A stretch of 30,760 nt of DNA, taken from NCBI GenBank assembly GCA_041645435.1, contig JBAZQB010000013.1:1-30760 (forward strand), given 5' to 3'. Both the position numbers and the translations under genes were made by a program. Under the pieces are notes generated by a model. It was not told where the DNA came from, searched no databases, and saw nothing but the letters and a program-made list of their open reading frames with translations. This stretch comes from Methanoregula sp. (lineage in GTDB: Archaea; Halobacteriota; Methanomicrobia; Methanomicrobiales; Methanospirillaceae). Positions 23,979 to 30,760 of the stretch are shown one piece after another (the first letter of the stretch is position 1; each line of letters starts with the position of its first letter).

Positions 23979-25208
23979 TTAAGAAAACTCCCGCATGATC
24001 TTGATTGCGCAGAACTCGCCGCACATCGTGCATTCTGCATCACCGTCAGACAGCGCCCGGGCCCTCTCGGGATCCATAGAACAGCGGATCTGGCCTTCGC
24101 GGTCGAGCGCTACTCTCAGCTGGGCAATCTTTGTGTCCTCTGCCTCCCTGCCATATTTCACGGTGTCCCCGATATGCGCAGCAATCCTGAACGCAATCAG
24201 TCCCTCTTTTACCGCTGCCGGGCTGGGTAGCCCGAGATGCTCGGCAGGGGTGATGTAACAGAGGTAGTCTGCACCGGCAGCACTCGCGATACTGGCCCCG
24301 GCAGCTCCTGCAATGTGATCGTAGCCGACTGCAACATCGGTGGGCAGCGGACCGGCGACAAAGAGCGGGTATGCGGACTGTTTCTTGTAATATTTCACCA
24401 TCGGTGCGATACGATCGCTCCGGATATGGCCCCCGGCCCCTTCGATAATCACCTGAACACCCGCTGCACGGGCCCGGTCTGCAAGCCGGACATTCTGTTG
24501 TATCTCGGCAAGCTGCATGCGATCCCGGCGATCATGGATGCACCCGCTCCGGGCGGTATTGCCCAGCGAGAGTACGATATCACGCTTCCGGCAGAGGGAG
24601 AGGATCTCATCGAAATGCTCGATGAACGGGTTTTCGCACTGGTTCATGAGCATGAACGCACTGGTGACGGAGCCGCCTTTCGAGACCATGCCAAGGAGCC
24701 GTTTTTTCCTGCGGAGTTCGCCGAGCATCTCCCGGCTGACCCCATGGATGACTACCGAGCTGATGCCCTGTCCAACCTGCATCCTGAACGTGTCCATGAT
24801 GTCGTCTGCGGTCATCTGCTTGAAACCGTTCTCTACCACAGCCTGGTAAACGGGGACGGTGGTGATGGGAAGTGTTGTATGAGAAAAGATCTCTTTTCGT
24901 ATGGCATTGATATCCCCGCCCATGGACAGGTCGCTTATGGTATCAGCGCCGAATTTCTCCGCAATGGTGGCTTTTTGGATCTCGTCATCCAGACAAACCT
25001 TGGTAGATGATGTACCGAGATTGACATTGACTTTGGTTGACAGGCCTTTTCCTATGCCGGTATACCGCTTACCGCGTTGCATGATCACCGCACTCCCTGC
25101 CGCTATTCCTTCACGGAGTGCTTCAGGTACTATGCCTTCGTTCCGGGCGACTTCCCGCATCTGCGGCGTGATCGTTCCTTTACGTGCCTGTTCTGCCTGT
25201 GTGCGCAT
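23979..25208 (-). CDS. thiC: Phosphomethylpyrimidine synthase ThiC
   Basis: ThiC makes the thiamine pyrimidine (HMP-P) from aminoimidazole ribotide by radical SAM chemistry. The 409-residue protein is short for ThiC but typical of archaeal forms. Hallmarks include VNVNLGTSS, DTISDLSMGGD, HTTLPITTVPVYQA, GISSVVIHGVSRE and EGAGGHIRSDRIAPMV. The C-terminal cluster ligands Cys393, Cys396 and Cys400 have the spacing CxxCxxxC, one residue shorter than the bacterial CxxCxxxxC. I choose ATG 25208 (MRTQAEQARKG); a start at 25268 would add 20 residues. No thiamine riboswitch motif was found upstream. Confidence 0.93.
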   Translation of the reverse strand: MRTQAEQARKGTITPQMREVARNEGIVPEALREGIAAGSAVIMQRGKRYTGIGKGLSTKVNVNLGTSSTKVCLDDEIQKATIAEKFGADTISDLSMGGDINAIRKEIFSHTTLPITTVPVYQAVVENGFKQMTADDIMDTFRMQVGQGISSVVIHGVSREMLGELRRKKRLLGMVSKGGSVTSAFMLMNQCENPFIEHFDEILSLCRKRDIVLSLGNTARSGCIHDRRDRMQLAEIQQNVRLADRARAAGVQVIIEGAGGHIRSDRIAPMVKYYKKQSAYPLFVAGPLPTDVAVGYDHIAGAAGASIASAAGADYLCYITPAEHLGLPSPAAVKEGLIAFRIAAHIGDTVKYGREAEDTKIAQLRVALDREGQIRCSMDPERARALSDGDAECTMCGEFCAIKIMREFS

Positions 25209-25327
25209 GGTTCTTTTCGTGTGCTGACGACTCCCTACAAATATGGGTTTTTTCAGGATAAAATTCATGACCTTTTCTTTTTAAACTGCCGGCGGGTTTA
25301 TGCAATAATTGTGACGGGTTCAGGGAT

Positions 25328-25335
25328 CTTATATG
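25328..25335 (+). promoter_or_regulatory. TATA-like box for the HemK-type methyltransferase
   Basis: CTTATATG lies about 41-48 bases before the ATG at 25376 in the region divergent from thiC. Spacing fits a short leader. Confidence 0.35.
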
Positions 25336-25375
25336 ATTAAAGGCAGAGCACATACCATAGTAAGAGTATTATCCC

Positions 25376-25927
25376 ATGCCCCATGATCTGTCGCAGGTAT
25401 ACCAGCCCGAAGCCGATACGTATCTCCTGCTCGAAGCTGCCAGAAAAGAGGTTAAAGCGGGCGATCGTGTGCTGGAAATCGGGACCGGTTCCGGGCTCAT
25501 CTCCTGCGAGCTTGCGAAGGTTGCTGATGTCGTGGCAACAGACATCAACCCCCATGCAGCACTGTGTGCACGCGGTTCCGGGATAGATGTCGTGCAAAGC
25601 GATCTCTTTGCCGGTATCCGGGGCGCATTCGATCTCATCCTTTTCAACCCGCCCTATCTTCCTACTCAACCGGAAGAGCGGATCGATGACTGGCTGGAGT
25701 ATGCACTGGATGGCGGCAAAACCGGGCGGGCAGTGATTGAGCGGTTTGCTGACGGCGTAGGACGGATGCTTGCGCCGGGCGGGAGGATCCTGCTGTTGAT
25801 CTCATCGCTCACGGGGCTTGCAGAAGTCCAGGACCTTTTTTCCCGGCTGGGATTCACATCCGAGTTGGTGATGAATCAGAAGATTGAGGATGAGAATCTG
25901 TATGTGCTGAAGATCGTGCGGAAGTAA
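25376..25927 (+). CDS. HemK/Mtq2-type protein methyltransferase
   Basis: A SAM-dependent methyltransferase related to HemK/PrmC and Mtq2, which methylate the glutamine of the GGQ motif in peptide-release factors. The 183-residue protein starts MPHDLSQVYQPEADTYLLLEA and shows motif I VLEIGTGSGLISCELAK and the NPPY catalytic motif (Asn91-Tyr94, FNPPYLPT). It is short and single-domain, like the archaeal/eukaryotic form that works with Trm112. In other archaea this gene often follows rsmA; here a repeat, a DUF1848 gene and thiC intervene. Substrate is inferred. Confidence 0.87.
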   Translation: MPHDLSQVYQPEADTYLLLEAARKEVKAGDRVLEIGTGSGLISCELAKVADVVATDINPHAALCARGSGIDVVQSDLFAGIRGAFDLILFNPPYLPTQPEERIDDWLEYALDGGKTGRAVIERFADGVGRMLAPGGRILLLISSLTGLAEVQDLFSRLGFTSELVMNQKIEDENLYVLKIVRK

Positions 25928-25931
25928 CCAC

Positions 25932-26717
25932 TCACACGATCAGTCTTCTCCTCATCAGGTTAATCGCCACAACACAGAAAATCGCCGTCGCCGCCATGAT
26001 CCACGCGAGATGCAGCAGGATCGTCAACGAAAACGCAGGGAGCGTGAACATCCGCATGATAGCAACGAGGTGGGTGAGTGGCAGGATAGCCAGTGCAATG
26101 TACTGTAAGGTTACCGGGAGCAGGGTAAGCGGGAAAAATGTCCCGGAGAAGAGTGCCATCGGCGTGATGAACAGGAACGAGGGATAGTTCAGCGTATCGA
26201 TGCCGGGGGTAATCGCGGTAAAACACATCGCAATACCGGCAAACATCAGTCCCCCCAGGAGCGCGAGCGGGACTGCAAGCAATGCTGCGGGAAGGGAGAT
26301 TACACCGAAAGCAGCGAGCACCGGGAGCATGATGATCACGTAGATCACGCTCCGCGTGGCTCCCCAGAGAAGCTCGCCGGCAATTACGTCCTCGATCGAG
26401 AGCGGCGTTGCGATCATCGCATCAAAGCTCTTCTGGTAATACATGCGCACATACGAGCCATAGGTGCATTCAAAGAATGCGGAGTTCATGACGGCGATGG
26501 CGAGGATGGCAGGGGCGATGAAGTTTACATACGGGATGCCATCGATCTCTTTGACGTAGGAACCGATACCCATGCCGATGGCAAACAGGTAGAGGAGTGC
26601 CTCGACAAGCGGCGGGAAAAAGTTTACGTGCCAGGTCCTGACAAAGACCACGAGGTTCCGGTGCCAGACCTTCCACGCACGCCGTGAAACCCCGGGCAGT
26701 GAAAAAAGGTGTCGCAT
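25932..26717 (-). CDS. ABC-2 type exporter permease
   Basis: A membrane permease of the DrrB/NodJ group. It is 261 residues with about six hydrophobic helices. Typical segments are FFPPLVEALLYLFAIGMGIG, FIAPAILAIAVMNSAFFECT, a central cytoplasmic SPSFDA-like region (YYQKSFDAMIATPLSIEDVI), and FLFITPMALFSGTFFPLTLL. It follows the ATPase gene by three bases and must form an exporter with it. The substrate (drug, lipid or polysaccharide) is not indicated. Its 3' end lies 4 bases from the convergent methyltransferase gene. Confidence 0.88.
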   Translation of the reverse strand: MRHLFSLPGVSRRAWKVWHRNLVVFVRTWHVNFFPPLVEALLYLFAIGMGIGSYVKEIDGIPYVNFIAPAILAIAVMNSAFFECTYGSYVRMYYQKSFDAMIATPLSIEDVIAGELLWGATRSVIYVIIMLPVLAAFGVISLPAALLAVPLALLGGLMFAGIAMCFTAITPGIDTLNYPSFLFITPMALFSGTFFPLTLLPVTLQYIALAILPLTHLVAIMRMFTLPAFSLTILLHLAWIMAATAIFCVVAINLMRRRLIV

Positions 26718-26720
26718 GTT

Positions 26721-27629
26721 TTAGTCCCTGAGGGTTCTCCCTGTCAGTTTCAGGAATACGTCTTCAAGCGTTGCCAGTCGCGTGAGCATCTTCTTTGGCT
26801 GGCAGGAGTCGAGCAGGATCTTTGCGATCTCCCGGGACGAGGACGTCGCAATCTGCACGGTATCACCGGTCACTTCATGCGGGATGTTGTGTGCGGCAAG
26901 GCAAAAAAGTACTTCTTCACTCTTCTCCACTTCTACGATCTCCTCCCCGACATACTGCTTGACAAGGTCTGCCGGCGCTCCTGTAACAAGAATTTTTCCC
27001 TTGTCCATGATCACGAGCCGGTTGCAGAGCCGTGCGGCCTCGTCAAGATAGTGCGTGGTGAGCACAATCGTATTCCCCTGCGCCTGAAGGGTTTTGAGTT
27101 TCTCCCAGATCAGGTGCCGGGCCTGCGGGTCGAGACCGATGGTCGGTTCATCGAGGATGAGCAGATCGGGGTTATTGACCAGCGCCCGGGCGAGTATCAG
27201 CCTCCGTTTCATCCCCCCTGAGAGTTTTTCTACCTCCACATTGCGTTTCTCCTGCAACTGGACAAACTCAAGCAGTTCATCCGATCTCTTCTGTGCAGAA
27301 TTGTGAGGAATGTTGAAGTAGCCGGAGTAAGTAAAAAGGTTCCCGAAGCAGGTAAAGTCCGGGTCAAGATTTGTCTCCTGCGGGACCACCCCGAGGCGTT
27401 GTTTGATCTCTGCCGGTTGTGTGTCCGGGTCCCTGCCAAAGACCGAAAGCAGACCGGATGTCCGGGGTGAGACACAGGCGATCATCTTCATGGTCGTGGT
27501 CTTGCCGGCTCCGTTGGGGCCTAAGAACCCGAAGACCTCGCCTTTTTTTACGGAAAATGAGATGCCATCGACCGCGACAAGACTGCCAAAGTTTTTCCTG
27601 AGGTCCTGTGCCTCAATGATTCCGGTCAA
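26721..27629 (-). CDS. ABC exporter ATP-binding protein (DrrA/NodI type)
   Basis: The ATPase partner of the downstream permease. In 302 residues it has Walker A GPNGAGKTT (37-45), Q-loop VVPQETNLD, signature LSGGMKRR (136-143), Walker B LLILDEP (156-162) and H-loop LTTHYLDEA. A C-terminal extension of about 90 residues is typical of this exporter group. It is upstream in the two-gene operon. Identity as an ABC ATPase is firm; substrate unknown. Confidence 0.93.
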   Translation of the reverse strand: MTGIIEAQDLRKNFGSLVAVDGISFSVKKGEVFGFLGPNGAGKTTTMKMIACVSPRTSGLLSVFGRDPDTQPAEIKQRLGVVPQETNLDPDFTCFGNLFTYSGYFNIPHNSAQKRSDELLEFVQLQEKRNVEVEKLSGGMKRRLILARALVNNPDLLILDEPTIGLDPQARHLIWEKLKTLQAQGNTIVLTTHYLDEAARLCNRLVIMDKGKILVTGAPADLVKQYVGEEIVEVEKSEEVLFCLAAHNIPHEVTGDTVQIATSSSREIAKILLDSCQPKKMLTRLATLEDVFLKLTGRTLRD

Positions 27630-27733
27630 TGGACTGCTCCTGTAAACCAGTGATTTGTGCGGGAGTGATATATACCCTCATACTATCGTGGGGGTATTGG
27701 AAGTTCAGGAATCTGGTGGGAAAAAAGGTATAT

Positions 27734-27898
27734 TCAGGGTTCAGGTTTCACCAGTACCACACCGGCGATCAGCACAGCAAGGAGTGCAACGGTAGCAAAC
27801 ATCTGCATTGCATCGGCAGTCGGGACATTAAAGAGCAGGATATGCCGTACCTGACCTGTGATCCCGGCAATGAGTACACCTTTTTGTTGATCTTTACA
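27734..27898 (-). pseudogene. Possible remnant of a PsiE-like membrane protein
   Basis: The minus-strand frame is open for 54 codons and ends with TGA at 27734. It encodes a hydrophobic stretch with VLIAGITGQVRHILLFNV, then TADAMQMFATVALLAVLI and VVLVKPEP. This resembles the C-terminal two helices of PsiE (phosphate-starvation-inducible) family proteins. An in-frame TAA lies just upstream and there is no usable start codon before the conserved part. The space to the next gene is too small for the missing N-terminus, so it looks like a truncated gene. The family call is tentative. Confidence 0.4.
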
Positions 27899-27971
27899 TT
27901 ACCCGACTGCCGGCGCTTACATTGTTGGGTGATCCGCTTTTCTAAGATACTGTGAATGGTGGGGTTGTTGA

Positions 27972-28442
27972 TTATTTTCCGGTGAGTTTCCGGATAGCCA
28001 CGATGGCTGAATTACGGACCTCAGAAAAGGGATCGTCAAGCAGTGGAGTGAGCGGCTGGATTGCCCTTGGATCGCCCAGTTTTCCGAGAACTGTCGCTGC
28101 ACCGATTCGGACCGTCATATCCTTGTCCTTCAGGCAGCCGATCAGCGGACTGACAGCAGCCCGGTTTCGGATCCTTCCCAGTGCCGCAATTGCTGCGCAG
28201 CGGATGCCTGGTTCAGCGTCGTCCAGGGCGGTTATCAGGGCAGGGATGGCTTCGGAATCACCCAACCGGCCAAGAGCCTGCACAATCTCGGAGCGAACGC
28301 CCGGGTGCGGGTCGGGAAAAGCAGCGGCGAGCGGTCCGATTGCAGACGGATTGCCGGATTTTCCCAGTTCTGCTGCTGCATCCTTGCGTTTTTTTACCGT
28401 TGAAGCATGGAGACCGGCAGCGAGTAGGGGAATTTCTGTCAT
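27972..28442 (-). CDS. HEAT-repeat (PBS-lyase type) protein
   Basis: The 156-residue protein is built almost wholly of about four to five 31-residue HEAT-like repeats, each with the pattern DPxPxVRxxAxxALGxLGDxxAIxPLxxAL (for example SEIVQALGRLGDSEAIPALI, ATVLGKLGDPRAIQPLTPLL). These solenoids bind other proteins and occur with phycobilin lyases and many unrelated partners. The ATG at 28442 is used; the longer frame reaching 28565 has a polar unlike N-terminus and overlaps the upstream gene. No catalytic role should be inferred. Confidence 0.85.
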   Translation of the reverse strand: MTEIPLLAAGLHASTVKKRKDAAAELGKSGNPSAIGPLAAAFPDPHPGVRSEIVQALGRLGDSEAIPALITALDDAEPGIRCAAIAALGRIRNRAAVSPLIGCLKDKDMTVRIGAATVLGKLGDPRAIQPLTPLLDDPFSEVRNSAIVAIRKLTGK

Positions 28443-28458
28443 AAATGTGTATTTCCGG

Positions 28459-28806
28459 TTAATGCTCGCATTCGTAGCCGGACTCGTACGCAGAGATGAC
28501 TTTCTGTGCGATGTCTTCAGATAACCGGTCATGGACAAGGTGCACAAACGCCTCGACATCTTCAACAGGAAGGCACCCCATGCTCTCCTCTCCCTTCTGG
28601 ATCATATCGGTAAGGTACGTCAGTTCCTCATCGGTCAACCGGGTTATCCGCCGGGTAAAATCATTGCTGTCCTCGGCAAAGTGATTGGAGACCGGAGGCA
28701 GTATCGAATGGAACTGGTGCCCCGATCCTGAGCAGGTGAGTTCACCGCATTCCGGTGCAAGTTTTTTCAAGATTTCAATATCCTTTTCTGAAAGTTCCCG
28801 TGGCAT
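28459..28806 (-). CDS. Uncharacterised small acidic protein (115 aa)
   Basis: No family is recognised. The 115-residue protein starts MPRELSEKDIEILKKLAPEC, is mostly helical and acidic, and ends ISAYESGYECEH. It contains four cysteines and several histidines, but no clear metal motif. I place the start at ATG 28806. A TTG at 28827 would begin immediately after the stop of the preceding small gene (TGA then TTG), so the true start is uncertain. It is co-directional with the HEAT protein 16 bases downstream. Confidence 0.65.
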   Translation of the reverse strand: MPRELSEKDIEILKKLAPECGELTCSGSGHQFHSILPPVSNHFAEDSNDFTRRITRLTDEELTYLTDMIQKGEESMGCLPVEDVEAFVHLVHDRLSEDIAQKVISAYESGYECEH

Positions 28807-28827
28807 GGTTTCTGTATTCCTGTTCAA

Positions 28828-28968
28828 TCATTTCTTTGGCTTTGGAATAAACGTACGGGAAGGGCACCGTTCGCTGTCACGATCCGGTGTGGTTTCACCA
28901 TTAATCCGGCAGATCCCCCTTTCCTTTGTGACCGGTGAATAACTGGCACAGTCCTCACATACCGTCAT
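28828..28968 (-). CDS. 46-residue four-cysteine protein (short, likely Fe-S or zinc binding)
   Basis: The minus-strand frame from ATG 28968 to TGA 28828 encodes 46 residues: MTVCEDCASYSPVTKE, then RGICRINGETTPDRDS, then ERCPSRTFIPKPKK. Cysteines are at 4, 7, 20 and 35 (CxxC-x12-C-x14-C), with a CPSRxFxPK end. This pattern recalls small cysteine-rich subunits that carry an iron-sulfur cluster, but I cannot name a family. The length escapes usual cut-offs. The cysteine spacing and tight junction to the following gene support reality. Confidence 0.6.
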   Translation of the reverse strand: MTVCEDCASYSPVTKERGICRINGETTPDRDSERCPSRTFIPKPKK

Positions 28969-29024
28969 ATACTATCCGTTCGTTGTCTGACGTACATTAT
29001 CTTTGTGACGGCAATGATACGTGA

Positions 29025-29040
29025 TAAAAAAGAAGAAAAA
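29025..29040 (-). terminator. T-rich terminator after the 124-aa protein gene
   Basis: Two A-runs on the plus strand read as T-rich on the minus strand, ending three bases before the TAA stop at 29043. Confidence 0.45.
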
Positions 29041-29042
29041 GA

Positions 29043-29417
29043 TTAGAAATATTTGCCCAGCCAGTTTTTTATTCCCGCAATAATTCCACCGGAGCTGCCC
29101 GAGCCGGATGATTTCTTTGCCGGGCGGGGTTGCATGGTTGCGGGACGGGATATTGTACGCCGGGGTGCCGGGGCTTCCCGTTCAGGGATATCCCTTAAGG
29201 CACCCTGCGGTGCTTCGCCATCCGATTCGAAACCCCATGCAAACCCGATCTTATATGCCCTTTCATTCTGGCGGATCCAGTTCGCTGCGTTCATATAGCC
29301 CCGGTCTTCGGCTTTCTTAATCGTATCCTGGTGATCCTGGGTGAAATGGATCTCACGCTGAAGGGCGACTAACTCCTCATAGACCTTTCCGGGGACTTTG
29401 ATCTTCTCCCTGCTCAT
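29043..29417 (-). CDS. Uncharacterised 124-aa protein with C-terminal glycine-rich tail
   Basis: No family is recognised. The N-terminal 65 residues (MSREKIKVPGKVYEELVALQ, then DHQDTIKKAEDRGYMNAANW) are helical and charged, somewhat like a ribbon-helix-helix/coiled protein. The middle is Pro/Arg-rich (ERAPAPRRT-like region, TMQPRPAKK) and the tail has GSGSSGGIIAGIKNWLGKYF, a low-complexity linker plus amphipathic helix that may bind membrane or partner. It is preceded by divergent sequence toward 29585. Confidence 0.6.
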   Translation of the reverse strand: MSREKIKVPGKVYEELVALQREIHFTQDHQDTIKKAEDRGYMNAANWIRQNERAYKIGFAWGFESDGEAPQGALRDIPEREAPAPRRTISRPATMQPRPAKKSSGSGSSGGIIAGIKNWLGKYF

Positions 29418-29584
29418 AACTCCTCATATAGGGATATGCTGGGAAACGATATTTAATGTTTCCTCATAAAAACGCTGAAAATACGGGACAATTGGTATCC
29501 GGAAGGTAAGAATCGATTAAATTGAGAATCACAGAAGATTGATACGTCTGCTGGACAATTGAACATTACAGGTTGGTGTTAAAC

Positions 29585-29773
29585 ATGGTCAAAGTGATCT
29601 ATGAAGGCGATGATTTTAAACGAATGCTGAGAACGGATTTGCAGAAACTTGAGCGTCTGGTCGAAGACAAAAAGTTCGGCATCTTTGAAGTGGACTACAA
29701 GGGTGCAAAGATCAAGGTGGAAATTAAAAAGAAGGGAAATGACATTATTGTAAAACGTTCGCGGGCGATGTGA
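29585..29773 (+). CDS. Uncharacterised small basic protein (62 aa)
   Basis: The 62-residue protein starts MVKVIYEGDDFKRMLRTDLQ and has a beta-rich second half (FGIFEVDYKGAKIKVEIKKK). It is Lys-rich with no cysteines and no membrane segment. The ATG at 29585 follows GGTGTTAAAC; in-frame TTG 29573 and GTG 29576 are less likely. No family is recognised. Confidence 0.6.
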   Translation: MVKVIYEGDDFKRMLRTDLQKLERLVEDKKFGIFEVDYKGAKIKVEIKKKGNDIIVKRSRAM

Positions 29774-29903
29774 TCTCTTTTCTAAGAACCTAACCAGATC
29801 ACTCCTCTTTACCTGGATATTTGTATCTGCGTGATAAAAACCGGATGGATATAGTAAAAAAACCGCTCTGCTAAAATCCTCTTTTTCCCATTGTTTGCCT
29901 GTT

Positions 29904-30076
29904 ATCAGCGGCTGATATGAGGATGACCCCCTCTCTCCCCCTGAGGGGGAGGCAGCCCAAGGGGAGTATCCCCTTGACCCCCTTGTTAAAAAAATCTGAT
30001 CAACCTTCTGCGGGTTATCGCAATTTTGGGGGATGCCCGAGCGGTGGGGGCGAAAGCACGATGTGCTGTAGCCCCC
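29904..30076. repeat. Hairpin-rich intergenic element (D)
   Basis: Four perfect inverted repeats occur in 170 bases: ATCAGC-G-GCTGAT (29904-29916), CTCCCCC-TGA-GGGGGAG (29935-29951), CAAGGGG-AGTAT-CCCCTTG (29958-29976), and a two-tier hairpin GGGGGC-gaa-AGCAC-GAT-GTGCT-gta-GCCCCC (30046-30076). Homology to copies A to C is not evident apart from being G/C-run hairpins. The surrounding 430 bases (29774-30203) contain no gene I can support. Confidence 0.55.
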
Positions 30077-30192
30077 GAGAGCGACTCCTTCTTTCCCTCC
30101 AGGATTTCAACAGAACCGAAAAAGCCAAAGGGATCCGGTAATCGCAAACATACCTGCTGTTATAAAAAAAATGGCCGGGCCATTTTCAAAGT

Positions 30193-30201
30193 AAAAAAAA
30201 A
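30193..30201 (-). terminator. Oligo-T terminator after the 128-aa protein gene
   Basis: Nine A residues on the plus strand (nine T on the minus strand) lie two bases past the stop codon at 30204. Confidence 0.5.
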
Positions 30202-30203
30202 GA

Positions 30204-30590
30204 TTATATCTCTTTCTTATAATCAGAGTGCACTTTTGGCATTTTCATCTTGCGGGATTTCTGGATCTTTTTTATTGTTTCTTCCCGGGTCAGGGTGACT
30301 TTTTCTTCTGCCGATAACCCGCTTCCTGATTCGCGCTCACCGGTTTTTTCTGCCAGGAAATTACGATAATCTTCAGCGGAAATGCCGATCTTTTTCAGCT
30401 CAGATCCGGTAAAAAAACCCTGCATGTATTTTGCATGGTGTTCCGGGCATACGGGAAGTATGCTTTCACCTTCTGCTGTCTTTCCCTTCACCGGTAAAAG
30501 GGTACCGGTAACTTTCTCCGGCTGCCGGCAGATGCAGCAGCGGTAGTGGTGCCCGCGCCTGATTGCGTCAAATTCTGCGCTGTCAGTCAT
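30204..30590 (-). CDS. Uncharacterised 128-aa protein with Cys/His cluster
   Basis: No family is firmly recognised. The N-terminal half carries Cys18, Cys19, Cys21 (HYRCCICRQPEK) and LPVCPEHHAKYMQGFF with Cys48, His51 and His52, which looks like a zinc-binding or HNH-like knuckle, though the catalytic residues of an HNH nuclease are not all seen. The C-terminal half is basic and helical (REETIKKIQKSRKMKMPKVH), suggesting nucleic-acid contact. The ATG at 30590 is preceded by AT-rich sequence. Function unknown. Confidence 0.6.
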   Translation of the reverse strand: MTDSAEFDAIRRGHHYRCCICRQPEKVTGTLLPVKGKTAEGESILPVCPEHHAKYMQGFFTGSELKKIGISAEDYRNFLAEKTGERESGSGLSAEEKVTLTREETIKKIQKSRKMKMPKVHSDYKKEI

Positions 30591-30651
30591 ATATGTTCTC
30601 TTTTAAATAACCCGAAGTTATCAGGATTTTTTTGAATCAGTCAAAATCGGA

Positions 30652-30726
30652 TGCTGCTATGGGGATTCGAACCCCAGTCGCGAGCGTGAGAGGCTCGCAT
30701 GATTGGCCGGACTACACTATAGCAGC
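30652..30726 (-). tRNA. tRNA-Glu (CUC)
   Basis: On the minus strand the sequence folds as a tRNA. The acceptor stem GCTGCTA pairs with TAGCAGC, followed by discriminator A. The stem GCGAGC/GCTCGC encloses CTCTCAC, giving anticodon CTC (glutamate, codon GAG). The T arm TGGGG-TTCGAAT-CCCCA is perfect. CCA is not encoded and no intron is seen. Confidence 0.93.
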
Positions 30727-30760
30727 GCAATTGCTCAATAACTTGGGCGATATTTTTACT

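Noticed and set aside
24237..25010. 257-codon plus-strand frame within thiC
   Set aside because: Antisense shadow of thiC.
25209..25375. Possible thiamine riboswitch ahead of thiC
   Set aside because: The CUGAGA core and the partner loop motif are absent on the minus strand upstream of the start.
27629..27955. Plus-strand frame between the exporter and HEAT genes
   Set aside because: Antisense to the probable PsiE-like remnant and to the start of the ATPase gene; composition poor.
1..30760. CRISPR array, rRNA, integrase or prophage
   Set aside because: No regularly spaced direct repeats, no rRNA segments and no recombinase or phage proteins were seen.

Overview
The window is archaeal and most likely from a hydrogenotrophic methanogen of the Methanomicrobiales (Methanoregula-like). 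It carries an F420-type formate dehydrogenase pair (fdhAB), an archaeal ATP-dependent DNA ligase, prefoldin alpha, FtsY and SRP54, ribosomal protein L21e, RNA polymerase subunit F, an Nre repair protein, and the archaeal tRNA-modification enzymes TrmY and Pus10. GTG and TTG starts, TATA-like boxes and oligo-T ends also fit. The genus call is inference from gene content, not from any search.

Layout. 0-2.5 kb: the 3' end of fdhA followed by fdhB. 2.7-3.1 kb: two translationally coupled tiny zinc-binding paralogues on the minus strand. 3.5-5.4 kb: a tungstate-type ABC permease and ATPase (tupB, tupC) with no binding-protein gene beside them. 5.4-8.3 kb: two miniature membrane proteins, a metallo-beta-lactamase-fold hydrolase and DNA ligase. 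8.4-13.0 kb: a segment bounded by two inverted copies of a structured intergenic repeat. It holds nre, a zinc-ribbon protein, a MurG-like glycosyltransferase, a PspC protein, a small membrane protein, tRNA-Val(GAC) and a DUF4389 protein whose TATA box lies inside a perfect 10-bp inverted repeat. 13.1-15.6 kb: an AN1 zinc-finger protein and a membrane PAS histidine kinase.

15.8-22.5 kb is the housekeeping core: pfdA-ftsY-srp54-trmY-pus10-rpl21e-rpoF-DUF655-rsmA, all co-directional and mostly overlapping or nearly so. It couples protein targeting, transcription, ribosome assembly and tRNA T-loop modification. Pus10 makes the pseudouridine that TrmY then methylates at position 54. After a third copy of the structured repeat come a DUF1848 protein and thiC (minus strand), then a HemK-type methyltransferase that is often found next to rsmA in archaea.

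25.9-30.8 kb: a DrrAB-like ABC exporter, an apparent PsiE-like gene remnant, a HEAT-repeat protein, a set of small lineage-type proteins (including a 46-residue four-cysteine protein), a hairpin-rich intergenic element and tRNA-Glu(CUC). No insertion sequence, CRISPR array, rRNA or phage gene was seen. The least explained material is the family of structured intergenic repeats and the group of very small cysteine-rich proteins.
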